Below are positions 11,140 through 22,310 of a DNA stretch of 64,000 bases, in pieces. The DNA is from Cordylochernes scorpioides (Eukaryota > Arthropoda > Arachnida > Pseudoscorpiones > Chernetidae), in NCBI GenBank assembly GCA_030710605.1, contig CP092882.1, positions 1,121,946-1,185,945 of the forward strand. The letters run 5' to 3'. Numbering within the stretch: position 1 is the stretch's first letter; each line of letters begins with the position of its first letter. The notes beneath the pieces were generated by a model, which saw only the letters and a program-made list of their open reading frames with translations, ran no database searches and was not told the origin of the DNA. Made by a program: the position numbers and the translations under genes.

Positions 11140-11440
11140 TGTGTTATTAAGCGAACTATATTAGTTATTTTAAACGGCAAATTAGATCAGTTATATCTAA
11201 AAATGAAAATATATAAATAAATAAAACCTACCAAATATTTCAAATTAGAGCAGTTATTATATAAATATTTATATTATATGTGTTATTAAGCGAACTATAT
11301 TAGTTATTTTAAACGGCGAATTAGATCAGTTATATCTAAAATTGAAAATATATAAATTAATAAGCCCTACCAAATATTTCAAATTAGAGAAATTATTATA
11401 TAAATATTTATATAATATGTGTTATTAAGCGAACTATTAT
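11140..11440 (+). repeat. Tandem repeat, about 139-bp unit
   Basis: The unit starts TGTTATTAAGCGAACTATAT and includes CCTACCAAATATTTCAAATT. Two full units and a partial third are present (starts near 11141, 11280 and 11420). The stretch just before 10659 is the interrupted first unit. Confidence 0.75.
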
Positions 11441-11711
11441 TAAAAAAATATTGAGAAGATTTAGATTTTAAACGTATTTATAACCTTTTAGTACTTGATA
11501 GAGGGCGCTGCTCGTGAGCTAAGTTGAATGATTTGAATATATAGTTTTAATAATTGATTTATATATATTTTTAAATAGCCTATCGTCATCCCCGTTATTT
11601 TTTACCTATGTATGGAAATTTTGGTTTGAATTAGTGAACTACTGCGAATTTGTATTCGTGCATACAGACCAACAGACAAACATACAAACATTCATTTATA
11701 TATATATAGAT

Positions 11712-12084
11712 ATATATATATATATGTTATAAATAAAGATGAATGAGATTTCTGTTGTTTTTTGATCATGTTGAGGATTATGGTAATGTAATGCAGTCGT
11801 GGTTAAATCTTGAAATTATGATAATAATAATAATTTTAATCAGTAATTTAATTGAACTAAAGGAATATAGAAAAGAATATAATTTGATAAATGCCTGGCT
11901 TAAGGCGAGTAGAATAAGGAAAACAAAAGATTATTTACATAATGTACAAAAGTTTGAGCCGGCCATTGGGATAAAACAACAACGAGTTTTATAGGGGAAG
12001 AGTGACCTCTGGCGGTCGATTTAGCAGAGTATTTGAATCTATGAAATAATAATTTTTTTAAAAAATAAAATAATATTTTTATAT

Positions 12085-12122
<38 letters not shown>
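11712..12122. repeat. AT-rich spacer ending in a (TA)n array
   Basis: No gene is supported. An open frame at 11743-11994 is rich in Ile/Asn/Lys codons, as expected by chance in AT-rich DNA. A (TA)n tract at about 12086-12122 is the integration site of element D. Confidence 0.7.
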
Positions 12123-12126
<4 letters not shown>

Positions 12127-12807
12127 GGATCGGTGCGAATTACCTTTTGAAATTGATGGGTTGAATTGATTGATGATTGAATTGTGGTGGGCGCAGTCGT
12201 TTGAAGTGTTAAGGTGTTCTCACAGGGGAAAATAACGAGAAAACACAGGATTTTGGTTTTGGAAAAAGGCTAGCAATCTAGGGAGAAAAGGAGTTGAAGC
12301 TATTGGTTTGAGTTGGCTATTGACTATCTATTCACATGATTGAGGATTGACTTATCTGATGGTGGAGAAGATGGGGTTGGCTCCAAACTGGTCTCAACGG
12401 TCCAGGTGTTAGCTCGATGCTGTCCAAGTCTCAACTTGACTCTATGGTACCACACTCCTGACTGCCTATACTTCGTTCCCGATTTAAGACGAAAGCTATT
12501 CCGGGCTCTCATTGGATGGATTTCCAGGGGTGCTCGATTCCCATTGGTTCCTAACTAATGTCCCTATGCTCTGATTGGGCCTTTGCTGTCCTTTTGCTCT
12601 GGACTTGTCCTGACCTGACCCAGGAAATACTAGGTTCTTGAACCCAGTTTTATGAGTTCCTGGATAATAAAACCTGCTAATGATTGCTTCCTCTCTTGGC
12701 CTTTCTCTCCCAGATTGCTTAAGCCTTGTCTTTATTAAAATCTTTTAAAACATACATTGCATACATATTGGGGCGGGTTTGCATCCAGTTATGTACAAAT
12801 TATGACA
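12123..12807 (-). repeat. Element D 3' LTR
   Basis: 685 bp, near identical to 19555-20239. On the element's sense strand it begins TGTCATAATTTG and ends CGATCCCACA. Confidence 0.95.
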
Positions 12808-13013
12808 GATGCGCCCCCTACATGCGAAATATTCACGAAGGGGTTAGCCTGAGTGAGTTCTGTAAAGAGAAAAAATAATTTTGTGGGAAAATTAGTTGTG
12901 GTTATTGAGAGGCTATATACAACCATTGGTGGTGATATAAGAGATAAAAGAGAATGGTGTTGAGGATATATAGATAGCGTATAATTAATAAAAATCAAAA
13001 AAATTTAATTGTA

Positions 13014-13517
13014 AGACATCAAAATGAATGCTATGGTACATAGTGGGGAAAAAAAAACCAATGCGCCTAAACGATATTCTACTCGAGACGGGGAACAAAT
13101 TCGAGGGAATTTTACTAGGTCTTTTGAGAAATCAAAAATGAAATAAAAAGTTGGAAGAAATCAAAGTGAATGCTTTTGTTGCATGGTGAGAAAAAAAAAA
13201 GAAAAATGCCTAACCATATTCTGCTAGAGATTGGGAATGAAAACGAGGGAGTTCTATTAGGTCTTTTGAGAAATCAAAATTAAAATAAAAAGTTGAAAGA
13301 AATCAAAGTGAATGCTTTTGTTGCATGGTGAAAAAGAAAAGAAAAATGCTTTGTTGCATGGTGAGAAAAAAAAGAAATGCCTAACCATATTCTGCTCGAG
13401 ATGGGGAAGGAAATCGAGGGAATTCTATTAGGGCTTTTGAGAAATCAAAAATAAAATAAAAAGTTGAAAGAAATCAAAGTGAATGCTTTGCGCATGGTGA
13501 AAAAAGAAAAGGTTTTT
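13014..13517 (+). repeat. Tandem repeat, about 145-bp unit
   Basis: Units begin near 13014, 13155, 13298 and 13469 with ATCAAAGTGAATGCT. They contain GCCTAACCATATTCTGCT and end in AAATAAAAAGTTGAAAG. The third unit has an extra internal duplication; the fourth is partial. Confidence 0.85.
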
Positions 13518-14643
13518 TGTAAATCAATAAAAGTAAAATATCTAATTTTAAAAGAAAACCAACGAGTTTTCGTTGATAAAATTTGTTTAGTTGTTGAATT
13601 ATGAACAAAATAAAAGAAGTGGTAAATAAAATGGTAAATAATTGCTAAAATAAATGATAAGTATTTGCATTAGGGAGAAAATGGTAAATTTGATTGAGTA
13701 TTTTGATTTTTAAACATAAGGAAATAATGTAAATGAATGATATATAAAAAATATGTATAGCGAGGTTCGCAAACTCGCTTTGTAATCAAAATTACATGCC
13801 ACAATCTATATCACGCTCGCAATCAATTAATGATATGCCTCGTAGATTTTTTTGTCTTTCCTGTGCGACTCTTGGGTAGAAACATGATCTTTCCCAATTG
13901 TGCTTTATATTGTGTATACAGGAGACATGGGAATCTAATTAACCTTACGTGTGTATTTTGTCTTTGTGTTGGTGTTGTGTTTCGAGATCTCAAGGCCGAA
14001 TGTAGTATGTTAATATGTCCCGAGCCTTAATGCGTTCTAAGGATTTTTATGCATTTCCCTAGGGCACTTAAGTTATGCTCGCCCGATACCCACTTTTATA
14101 TATCGGGTGTCAACACCGGAGTCAAAATCTTTGAATACAGGGTCCGAGGAGAGTCCCTCGATCCTTCAAAAATGGTTGTTTAATCCCTTCGGAAGAAAAC
14201 GCGAGCTCGAAAGCTTAGCTACCTAATTTTTCCTATCATTTAAGTGGTTATGTGCATGTTTTGTTCATAATTCACCTTGAGAACTGCGTGTTGTGCATTG
14301 GTTGTGAGTCTTTAGGTGTTTCCAAAATCCTAACGTCTATTGTGCTTAGTGTGGGAAAATGTAACAGCTTCTTGGAAGTCTTGGAAGAATAAAAATATAA
14401 AATAGAAATGTAAACTCATTGGGATGTGTTTGTAACGTATCAAGTCTTTTGTTATTAATATTATTAAATTGTGTATCTTGTAAAAGTCGATATGTAGCTC
14501 AAACTGGAATGTAAAAATATGGTCCATCTCGGGAACACGCGGTGACCTCCATTTATAGCTGTCGGCCAAGAGGGGCCCTCGGTTCTCAATTACTTCCTCC
14601 CTCGTAACCTGAGACCGGAAACATGGCGGGCGTTTTGTTGTCG

Positions 14644-14644
<1 letters not shown>

Positions 14645-14674
<30 letters not shown>
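14645..14674 (+). repeat. Homopolymer of 30 G
   Basis: An uninterrupted G30 lies on + (C30 on the element D sense strand). It could form a G-quadruplex or be an assembly or sequencing length artefact. Confidence 0.95.
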
Positions 14675-14675
<1 letters not shown>

Positions 14676-15039
14676 ACGGTCTCCATTTCATTTCCGGCGG
14701 CTAATTGTCCTCCTAATTGAATCTGCACGTCGTCTTGGGGTGTCTTAATTGTTTGCTGGCTGAGGCCCCCTTAAGTTATCCAGTTTCTCCGCGAGAATCT
14801 CTCCCACGAGTGTTAGAATATCTAGGAGTTTTACAAGTGCTTGGTCTACATGGAAGACGGCTTTTAAGACGGAATTTCCGATATGGAAGACTGCCTCTTG
14901 CAGCTGGAAAAGTCGATGGACTGGAAGGGTATATGTCAGTGTGTGAATTATAAAATTTAATGGGAGGAGTCTATAAGGTAGAATCAGTAGACAAATAACA
15001 AAGATCAGGTGAAAAAATGGGATATTTGCACATCTTCTT

Positions 15040-18000
15040 TCATGTTGTTGCCATGAAATGTGCCTCTGGGATATCTGGTTGGACTTCTATTAATTGTGAC
15101 GATGTTGAAACGGGGTGTGTTTGTGGTTGTCCTATGTCGTATCTCTTGTTACCGTGGGTGAATTGCGTAAATCGTTTTTTGAGAAAGATGTTAGGATCTA
15201 GATGCTTGAAAAGCTCGCTGTTTGTTGGTTTGAATTTCAACGGTTCTGCTGGAAACAGTTCTGATGTGAGATGTTTAAACGGGAACGTATAATTGTGTTT
15301 GTGTCGTACATGGTGTATCTTAATGGCGGGTGGTGTTATATATTGGATGTTTTCTGTATATAGTTTAAGTTTGTTGACGTGGATCGTATCAGTATCTCTT
15401 TGGAGAGGTTGGTTGGGTCTATCGATATGGACCACGTTTGGTGAGACGACCTCTAATATGGTGAATGGTCCTGTGAAATATGGGGCGAGTTTTCCTGTGT
15501 TGGGGTGATGATATAATTTAACTAACACCAGGTCACCTATTTCGAAATGTGGCTGTTTGTGTCGTGGGTCATAAGTGTTTTTATCTTGTATGTGTTTGTT
15601 TTGGGTTCTTGTGTGTGCGATCTTCCTAGCTCTGTCGATGTCTGGATAAGGTGTGGTGTGGTCAGAGGGTTCTGGGGGTAGGACGCCAAACATCAGATAG
15701 ATGGGCGGAAAACCGGTGACAGAGTGTGGGGTATTGTTATATATAGTTGTAACTCGTTTGACCAACTTGGTCCATGCGACCTTAGGATTCTCTAAATGTA
15801 ATAGCCTAAGTTTTCCCGTGAGGGTGGCGTTTAGGCGTTCACATAGGCCGTTGGCTTGTGGATTATTGCTAGTTGTGAGTAACGGGTGGATACTCCTGTT
15901 AAGCAGGAAGCTACTAAATTTTGGCGAAGTGAATGCAGGGGCCCTATCCGTAAGAAGGCGTTTCGGAGAGCCATCCTGTAATACTCGCTTGAGTACCTGC
16001 TGATAGGTGGTAATGCTGGTGGATTTGGATGGGAACGTCCATGTGTAGCGCGAAAAATGGTCGACTACAACATGGAGGTATATCTTGGTGTTGCCATATT
16101 TGGCAAATCCTGCTATGGTGTCGAGGGAGAGTAGGTCAAAAGGTCCTTTGGCTTCCGGCGGCTGACCTAATTCCCCGTAAGTGGGTCCCAATGGACGTTT
16201 TGTTAACTGGCAGGTGGGGAAGGTTTTAACCTTTTGTGTAATGTCTTTCGACATACCCTGCCAGTAATATTGAGTGGAGATGAGTCGTGTCATTTGTGAT
16301 ATACCCGGGTGGTTGTATTGCGTGTGTACTGTTTGTAAGAGTTGGGGAATGAGTGTTTTTTGGATGATAATTTTAGTTACACCTTTTCGGGAAACGGTAT
16401 GCAGTCCATGCTGATCAGTGGTCAGGCTAGAATCTCCCGATGGAAAAGGCTGATGGGTCTTAATAAGGGAGGCGTCTAAGAACCCACAGAACGGGTTACG
16501 GGATAAGAGATCTGCCTCATATTGCTGTTTTCCTTTTAAGTAGCAGACCTCATACTCGTAACTCGACAGCCGTAAACTCCACCGAAACAATCTGCCTGAC
16601 GGGTTTTTGATTGTCTTCAGCCACTGCAATGCGTGATGGTCAGAAAATATAGTAAATTTTCTGCCCATCAAATAAATGCGAAACTTCTCCACACTCTCAA
16701 CGATTGATAAGCACTCAAGTTCCGAGATGGAATAGTTTTGCTCGTGAGAGCGCAGAGTGCGGCTGAAATACTGGACTGGATATACTTTCCCATCAGGGTG
16801 AACCTGTTTGAGGATGCCTGCTATACCGAGGGTGGATGCGTCACAATACACTTGGCATGGCAGGCCCTCTTTGTAAAGGTGTAAGATGGGGTGTTGTGTG
16901 AGGCTCTCTTTCAGGTTAAGGAACGCCTTTTGGCAATCTTCATCCCAGACCCACATGACATCCTTTTTGAGAAGGTTGTTAAGTGGTGCCCGCAAGCGGG
17001 CGTATTCCGGGATGAATTTGTTATAGACGTTCACAGCGCCTAGAAAGGATTGTAGTGTTTTGCGGTTGTGGGGTTGTTTGATGGCGTGGATGATGTCTGT
17101 GTTGCGTGTGAGCGGTGTGGTGGTACCAGCTGTGATGGTGTAGCCTAGGAAATTTATGGACTGCTTAAAAAATTCGCATTTTGCGAAGTTAAGTTGTAAC
17201 TTCTCTACCTCGCAAAAGGTGAAAAATTGTCGCAGGTGGTTTTTATGTTCCTCCAGTGTGTTGGAGAAAATGATGAAGTCATCAAAATAATGTGCCACAC
17301 AGTCAAGTCCGTGTCTCTGTAGGACCTGACTCATGGCTCTTTCGTAGATCTGAGGGCTGGTTTTTAACCCGAAAGGTAATCGAGTGGGCTGATATAACCC
17401 TTCGAGCGTGGCAAAGGAGAAATACTTGGCCCGTGCGAGATGGTCGAGTATATCTTCGATCCTAGGGAGGGGATGGACATCAGAGTTGATTAGCTCGTTC
17501 ACCTTTCTATAGTCAATACAAAACCGTTTGGTCTTGTCGCGCTTGGTGACGAGAGTGACCGGGCTAGAGAAAGGTGAAAAAGACTGCTCGATAATGCCAT
17601 TTTCCAGCATCTGTTGTACCTGGTTGCGGATTTCCTGTTGGTCACATATCGGAACACGATATGGACGTATGGTGACTATTTTGTCGGAGTTCGTGGGATT
17701 TTTACTTGTGGGATTTTTAAGCATGGTACGCTGAATTTGTTTTGGGTAAAAATGTGGTTGTATCTTTGTAAAAGTGTGGTGAAGTGAGGTGGATAGTGAG
17801 GGATGTGTACCGCATTGTAGCATGTGTATGGGGCAGAAAATTGTTGGGTTTTAGTGTGAGTGTCGCGTTTGTTGCGCGGGTTGTGCGTGTGACTGTTGTG
17901 TGACGACGTATGGTCACTTATGTGCTCGGTGCGTGAGCTGTCCTGCTGTATGGACATGTTTTGTGCATTGTGGTTGCAAGTTGAAGCCGTTGTGGCCTTG

Positions 18001-19536
18001 TTATTTGAGGGCATATAAAAAAGGCAATTGGCCTTGGTGAAAAAATTGTGTCGTGCGCGCGCGTGACCAGATTGGCATGGGGGTGATCGGGTTTTGGTCA
18101 ATGGATGCACGCAGTGGGTGCCATGTACGGAAGGTTTGGATGTATTGTTGGTCTTTTGCGATATCGCACGGCATTCCCAATACGTGCATTCATTGGGTAC
18201 ATGGTTGAAATGGTAGGTAGGGGTATACAATGGAGCGCCAAGTTGGAATATAGTGCCTTGGTTGAAATCTATTGTTAATTTAAAATTACGGAGGGTATTT
18301 ATGCTGAGAATTCCAAATGGTAGACGTGCTTCCACCACGTGGAAATTCTATTTTCTAGTTAATTTACCTATTGTTAGAGGAATGATTATTTTACCTATTG
18401 TTGTTATAAGACCATTTATAGCCTGTAGGTCTATAGACTGTTCTTTTAATTTTAAATTAGGAAGTTTAGTTTTCAACATTTTATACAGGTTATATGGCAC
18501 TATATTCAAACTTGCGCCTGTATCAATTAGGAATGGAGAGGGCAGTTCAGAGGTTAGAAAAAGTTTCATCGTCAACTGGGTGACGATAAAGGGTTGGGGC
18601 CTTCTTACCTTCTCATTTTCGAAAGGCCTCCGCTGCTTGTGCGTTTTCGGCGTGGGGTTGGGGGAGTGGGACGCTGGGCGTGCTGCTGTGTTGGGACCAT
18701 TTGCACTGTCCGTGCACTCGTGTGTAGGTTTTGGGCTCTTTGCACTGCCCTTGCGTTTGCGTGTGGTGTTGGGGCTGGCCTTTGCCGGCATTCGCTGTGC
18801 CAGTGACGAGCGCCGCAGAACTTACAGTTGGACGGCGGAGTAGGTGCAGTCCATGCACCTGTTCGTCGGGGTGTGCTGGGGTATGGACCCGACATGGTGG
18901 GCGGTTGTTCCTCGCGATGTCGTGCCGTTGGTATGTTGGGCCAGTGGATCCGCTGTGCCAGTCGGAACCACTCTCCTAGGCTCTCAGGAGGTACCACGCG
19001 AATCAGGCGCTGGTCGGAGAACGGCAACCCCTCCGTCAGCGTCTCGAGGATCACCTCCTGTGGGAGTCCCAGCTGTAAACCCATGGCGTTTTCTCCCGGT
19101 AATACGTTTCCAGGTCTGCTTGTCCCGTAAGCTTCATGGCGAAGTATTTCGCGAAGGACGCTTCGCTGGATTCCGGATAGAGATCCAAGAGGATTTGCCT
19201 CACCTGGAAATAGCTCTGGGTGGCCAGCCGGAGTTTCCTAAAGAGTTCCAGGGGTTGGCGCGTCAGGTAGTTTGGCAGCCGGAGTAGTTTTTCGGGGTTT
19301 TCTACGTGGGTGTCATCCATCTTTCGGTCGAAGGCCTGGAAGAATTGGCGGGCGCTGTAGGATCCATCGAAGGGCGGGAGTGCCGCCTCTGGGAGGCCGG
19401 ACGTCCGCGCCTGGGCAAGCGCTGCCGCAAACTGTGTGATGATGTCCGCCAGGGGTCCAGTTTCCCCCACTCCGGTCGCCCCCTCTCTCGATAGGTCACC
19501 GCTATTTTTGACTTCTGTTTCCTGGTCACTTTCCAT
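15040..19536 (-). pseudogene. Ty3/gypsy gag-pol of element D, frameshifted
   Basis: The gag start is best placed at 19536 (MESDQETEVK), 19 nt inside the LTR. Gag continues across a frameshift near 19075 to a knuckle CKFCGARHWHSEC (C-x2-C). The protease has FLIDTGASLN near 18570. RT/RH/IN lie in 15040-17823: RT has RFCIDYRKVN and YFDDFIIF but jumps from FSFATL to EGLYQPTRLPFG. That loses about 20 residues carrying motif A and its first catalytic Asp. RNase H has YCDASTLGIAG and SDHHALQW. In integrase the HHCC has FPTC where CxxC is expected, while the D, D, E residues (SLDTIAG, LTDRAPAF, LCERLN) remain. Frameshifts also lie near 18350-18600 and 17700-17820. Non-functional. Confidence 0.9.
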
Positions 19537-19554
19537 TTTATCCTGTCGACTCAC

Positions 19555-20239
19555 TGTGGGATCGGTGCGAATTACCTTTTGAAATTGATGGGTTGAATTG
19601 ATTGATGATTGAATTGTGGTGGGCGCAGTCGTTTGAAGTGTTAAAGTGTTCTCACAGGGGAAAATAACGAGAAAACACAGGATTTTGGTTTTGGAAAAAG
19701 GCTAGCAATCTAGGGAGAAAAGGAGTTGAAGCTATTGGTTTGAGTTGGCTATTGACTATCTATTCACATGATTGAGGATTGACTTATCTGATGGTGGAGA
19801 AGATGGGGTTGGCTCCAAACTGGTCTCAACGGTCCAGGTGTTAGCTCGATGCTGTCCAAGTCCCAACTTGACTCTATGGTACCACACTCCTGACTGCCTA
19901 TACTTCGTTCCCGATTTAAGACGAAAGCTATTCCGGGCTCTCATTGGATGGATTTCCAGGGGTGCTCGATTCCCATTGGTTCCTAACTAATGTCCCTATG
20001 CTCTGATTGGGCCTTTGCTGTCCTTTTGTTCTGGACTTGTCCTGACCTGACCCAGGAAATACTAGGTTCTTGAACCCAGTTTTATGAGTTCCTGGATAAT
20101 AAAACCTGCTAATGATTGCTTCCTCTCTTGGCCTTTCTCTCCCAGATTTCTTAAGCCTTGTCTTTATTAAAATCTTTTAAAACATACATTGCATACATAT
20201 TGGGGCGGGTTTGCATCCAGTTATGTACAAATTATGACA
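19555..20239 (-). repeat. Element D 5' LTR
   Basis: 685 bp, near identical partner of 12123-12807. TATA follows at 20240-20243. Confidence 0.95.
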
Positions 20240-20255
20240 TATATATATATATATA

Positions 20256-21841
20256 CTAGCGGATATACCCGGCTTCGCCCGGGTTTTACCCGAGTAAAGG
20301 TTTGTCTAACGAACATTTGTTTAAAACTATTCTCTATAAACTTATTTTTAAAAAAAGATATATTTTGATAATTTGAAACTCGTAAATTTGAATCTCTCGA
20401 TAAAGTGAACATTTTTTCCCGGTCCCTTGAAAAATACTCGATAGGTTGAATAAAATCAATCTTAATTGGTTCCCTCGGTAATTGGAAGTTAAAGGAATAG
20501 TAGCTTGCCTTGGAATTGTATCATTATTCTTATCTCAATTAAATTGCCTTGTCATCCTAAATTTTGTCTTTCCTAATTTTCTACATTACAAAATCATCGT
20601 TTTATCTAGTGAACATTTTTTTCCGGTCCCTTGAAAAATACTCGATAAGTTGAATAAAATCAATATTAATTGTTTCCCTCGGTAATTGGAAGTTAAAGGA
20701 ATAGTAGCTTTGCGTTGGAATTGTATCATTATTCTTGTCTCAAATAAATTGCCGTGTCATCCTAAATTTTGTCTTTCCTAATTTTCTACATTACAAAATC
20801 ATCATTTTATCTATTCTCCCAATATATATGTTGTAGATAAATGATAAAACTAACTTTGACTTGTGCGCAATTAATAGGTAGAAAATCTTACTTTTGATAA
20901 ATAATCTTTAAGATAATAAACTTAGTAATAATAAAACTTATGGATAAAAAAACTTGTTAACATCGTCGCAATAGGGGCGCTGCTTTTGAGTTGAATCTAC
21001 AAATCTGCAAATAACTCTAAGGATACTTATAAATGACTGCGGCGTATAATTATAAAGCTATACAACCAGTTTAACCGCATAAGTTTTTTTTATTTATGAA
21101 AAATCATTTTTAATTTCAAAGAGAAATAATTTAATATTTCTAACTTTTGGATGACGTATGAAAAGGTTGAATATATGAAGAGTGATGGTCTATATATGAA
21201 TGGATGACGTATGGAGGGTGAAAAATATGAAGAGCAATGGCGAACGGAAAAATAAAAGTGTCCAGTAGCGGGAATCGAACCCACAACCTTCTGCTTACCG
21301 GGCAGGTGCCATGTTCACTAGGCTATCCTGGACGATATTTCTCCGTTCGTAACTAATATTTAAACTGACTAATAATACTTATAAATGACTGCGGCGTATA
21401 ATTATAAAGCTATACAACCAGTTTAACCGCATAAGTTTTTTTTATTTATGAAAAATCATTTTTAATTTCAAAGAGAAATAATTTAATATTTCTAACTTTT
21501 GGATGACGTATGAAAAGGTTGAATATATGAAGAGTGATGGTCTATATATGAATAGATGACGTATGGAGGGTGAAAAATATGAAGAGTAATGGCGAATACG
21601 TCATCCAAAAGTTAGAAATATTAAATTATTTCTCTTTGAAATTAAAAATGATTTTTCATGAATAAAAAGAAACTTATGCGGTTAAACTGGTTGTATAGCT
21701 TTATAACTCTAAGGATATTCAAGAAATTATTTTTCAAAGACCTTTCTGTGGATATACCTAATAATATCCCAAAATTTCACGGCGATTGGATGTATGGTTT
21801 TTGAATCTATAGAGTACAAACATACAGACAGACAGACATTC

Positions 21842-21875
<34 letters not shown>
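20256..21875 (-). mobile_element. Helitron-related composite with foldbacks
   Basis: On + it starts CTAGCGGATATACCCGG just after the AT array that also received element D. It ends in CAGACAGACAGACATTC and a (TA)n tract (21843-21875). The 20570-20800 segment duplicates 20370-20590. The 21033-21190 segment recurs at 21381-21535 and, inverted, at 21597-21710. A tRNA-like sequence lies at 21259-21333. Confidence 0.6.
21259..21333 (-). tRNA. tRNA-like sequence, probably pseudogene
   Basis: On - the arms can be drawn: acceptor TCCAGGA with TACTGGA (one mismatch), D stem GCC/GGC, an anticodon stem of four pairs, and T stem GTGGG/CCCGC with a GGTTCGATTCC B-box. The loop reads CCGGTAA, so the anticodon would be GGT (Thr). 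Position 33 is C where U is almost invariant. It lies in a foldback repeat. I favour a decayed tRNA or SINE head over a working gene. Confidence 0.45.
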
Positions 21876-21877
<2 letters not shown>

Positions 21878-21884
21878 CACAACA

Positions 21885-22240
21885 AGATCGATCTTTATTT
21901 TGTCATATAAACGACGATACAGTTTTAAGTGTTAGTAAGGGAGAGGGTACAATCAAAATCTTTTCTTATGAAGAATTTGTAAATGTCGTACTTAGTCCTA
22001 TTAAAAAACCGTCGGAGCTCTGGCTTGGCGCGGTCCGTGACGAAGTCGGCGGGGCTGTATCTGTATAAAGGGTCGGTGTTTCGGCAGTCGTTCTTCATTT
22101 GTTCGATCAAATGCCGTATCTCAGGGCACTCTACGTAGCGGTGTAAATGTCCGGCGGTCCTAGGCAGGCGGAGCACGCTTGTTTTCCATTCCTGGTCGGG
22201 TAGGTCGGGTATATATATATATAAAAGGCACATCCTTTTG
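21885..22240 (-). pseudogene. 3' fragment of an unassigned LINE-like element
   Basis: An open frame at 22233-21925 contains RTAGHLHRYVECPEIRHLI and ends near FIRKDFDCTLSLTNT. It is followed on - by AATAAA (near 21899) and then a (TA)n tail. The H/C-rich stretch before a short tail resembles the C-terminus of some non-LTR retrotransposons, but I could not assign a family. Confidence 0.35.
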
Positions 22241-22310
22241 TTTTTAATATCAACACCTGACCTTTTTTATGTTTTATATTTAATTATTTTTTCACATAAA
22301 ATAAATGATA

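Larger units (their letters stand above)
9443..11711 (-). mobile_element. Larger non-autonomous Helitron with nested copy
   Basis: On + it starts CTAGACGAATGGCCCGGGCAA; the hairpin is CCCGGGC-AAC-GCCCGGG. It ends ...CATTTATATATATATAGA at 11711, which read on - is a TCTATATATA 5' terminus. Inside are a tRNA-like sequence (10051-10124), a nested second Helitron (10659-11139) and a 139-bp tandem repeat (11140-11440). The stretches 9790-9990 and 11424-11633 are also paralogous to each other. No Rep/helicase coding sequence was seen. Confidence 0.6.
12808..15039 (-). other. Element D 3' non-coding region
   Basis: Between the pol stop and the 3' LTR there is 2.2 kb without a credible reading frame. 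It holds 3.3 copies of a roughly 145-bp tandem repeat (13014-13517) and a run of 30 G on + (14645-14674). The - strand proline run seen here is only the translation of that homopolymer. No envelope-like protein is visible. Confidence 0.75.
12123..20239 (-). mobile_element. Ty3/gypsy element D, 8.1 kb
   Basis: Two 685-bp LTRs at 12123-12807 and 19555-20239 (start TGTGGGATCGG, end ATTATGACA on +) differ at only about four positions that I noticed, so the insertion is young. TATA flanks both ends inside an AT array. A - strand polypurine tract (AGGGGGCGCATC) abuts the 3' LTR at 12808. The leader motif GAGTCGACAGGATA follows the 5' LTR and is shared with element G. The coding region (15040-19536) is frameshifted despite the young LTRs. 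About 2.2 kb of non-coding sequence lies between pol and the 3' LTR. Confidence 0.93.

Noticed and set aside
12061..12122. CRISPR-like or origin-like repeat
   Set aside because: Simple (TA)n microsatellite; nothing in the window is prokaryotic.
12324..12558. Short frames on both strands repeated at 19756-19990
   Set aside because: They belong to the element D LTRs.
14330..14728. A - strand frame with a polyproline run
   Set aside because: Produced by the G30 homopolymer inside the non-coding part of element D.
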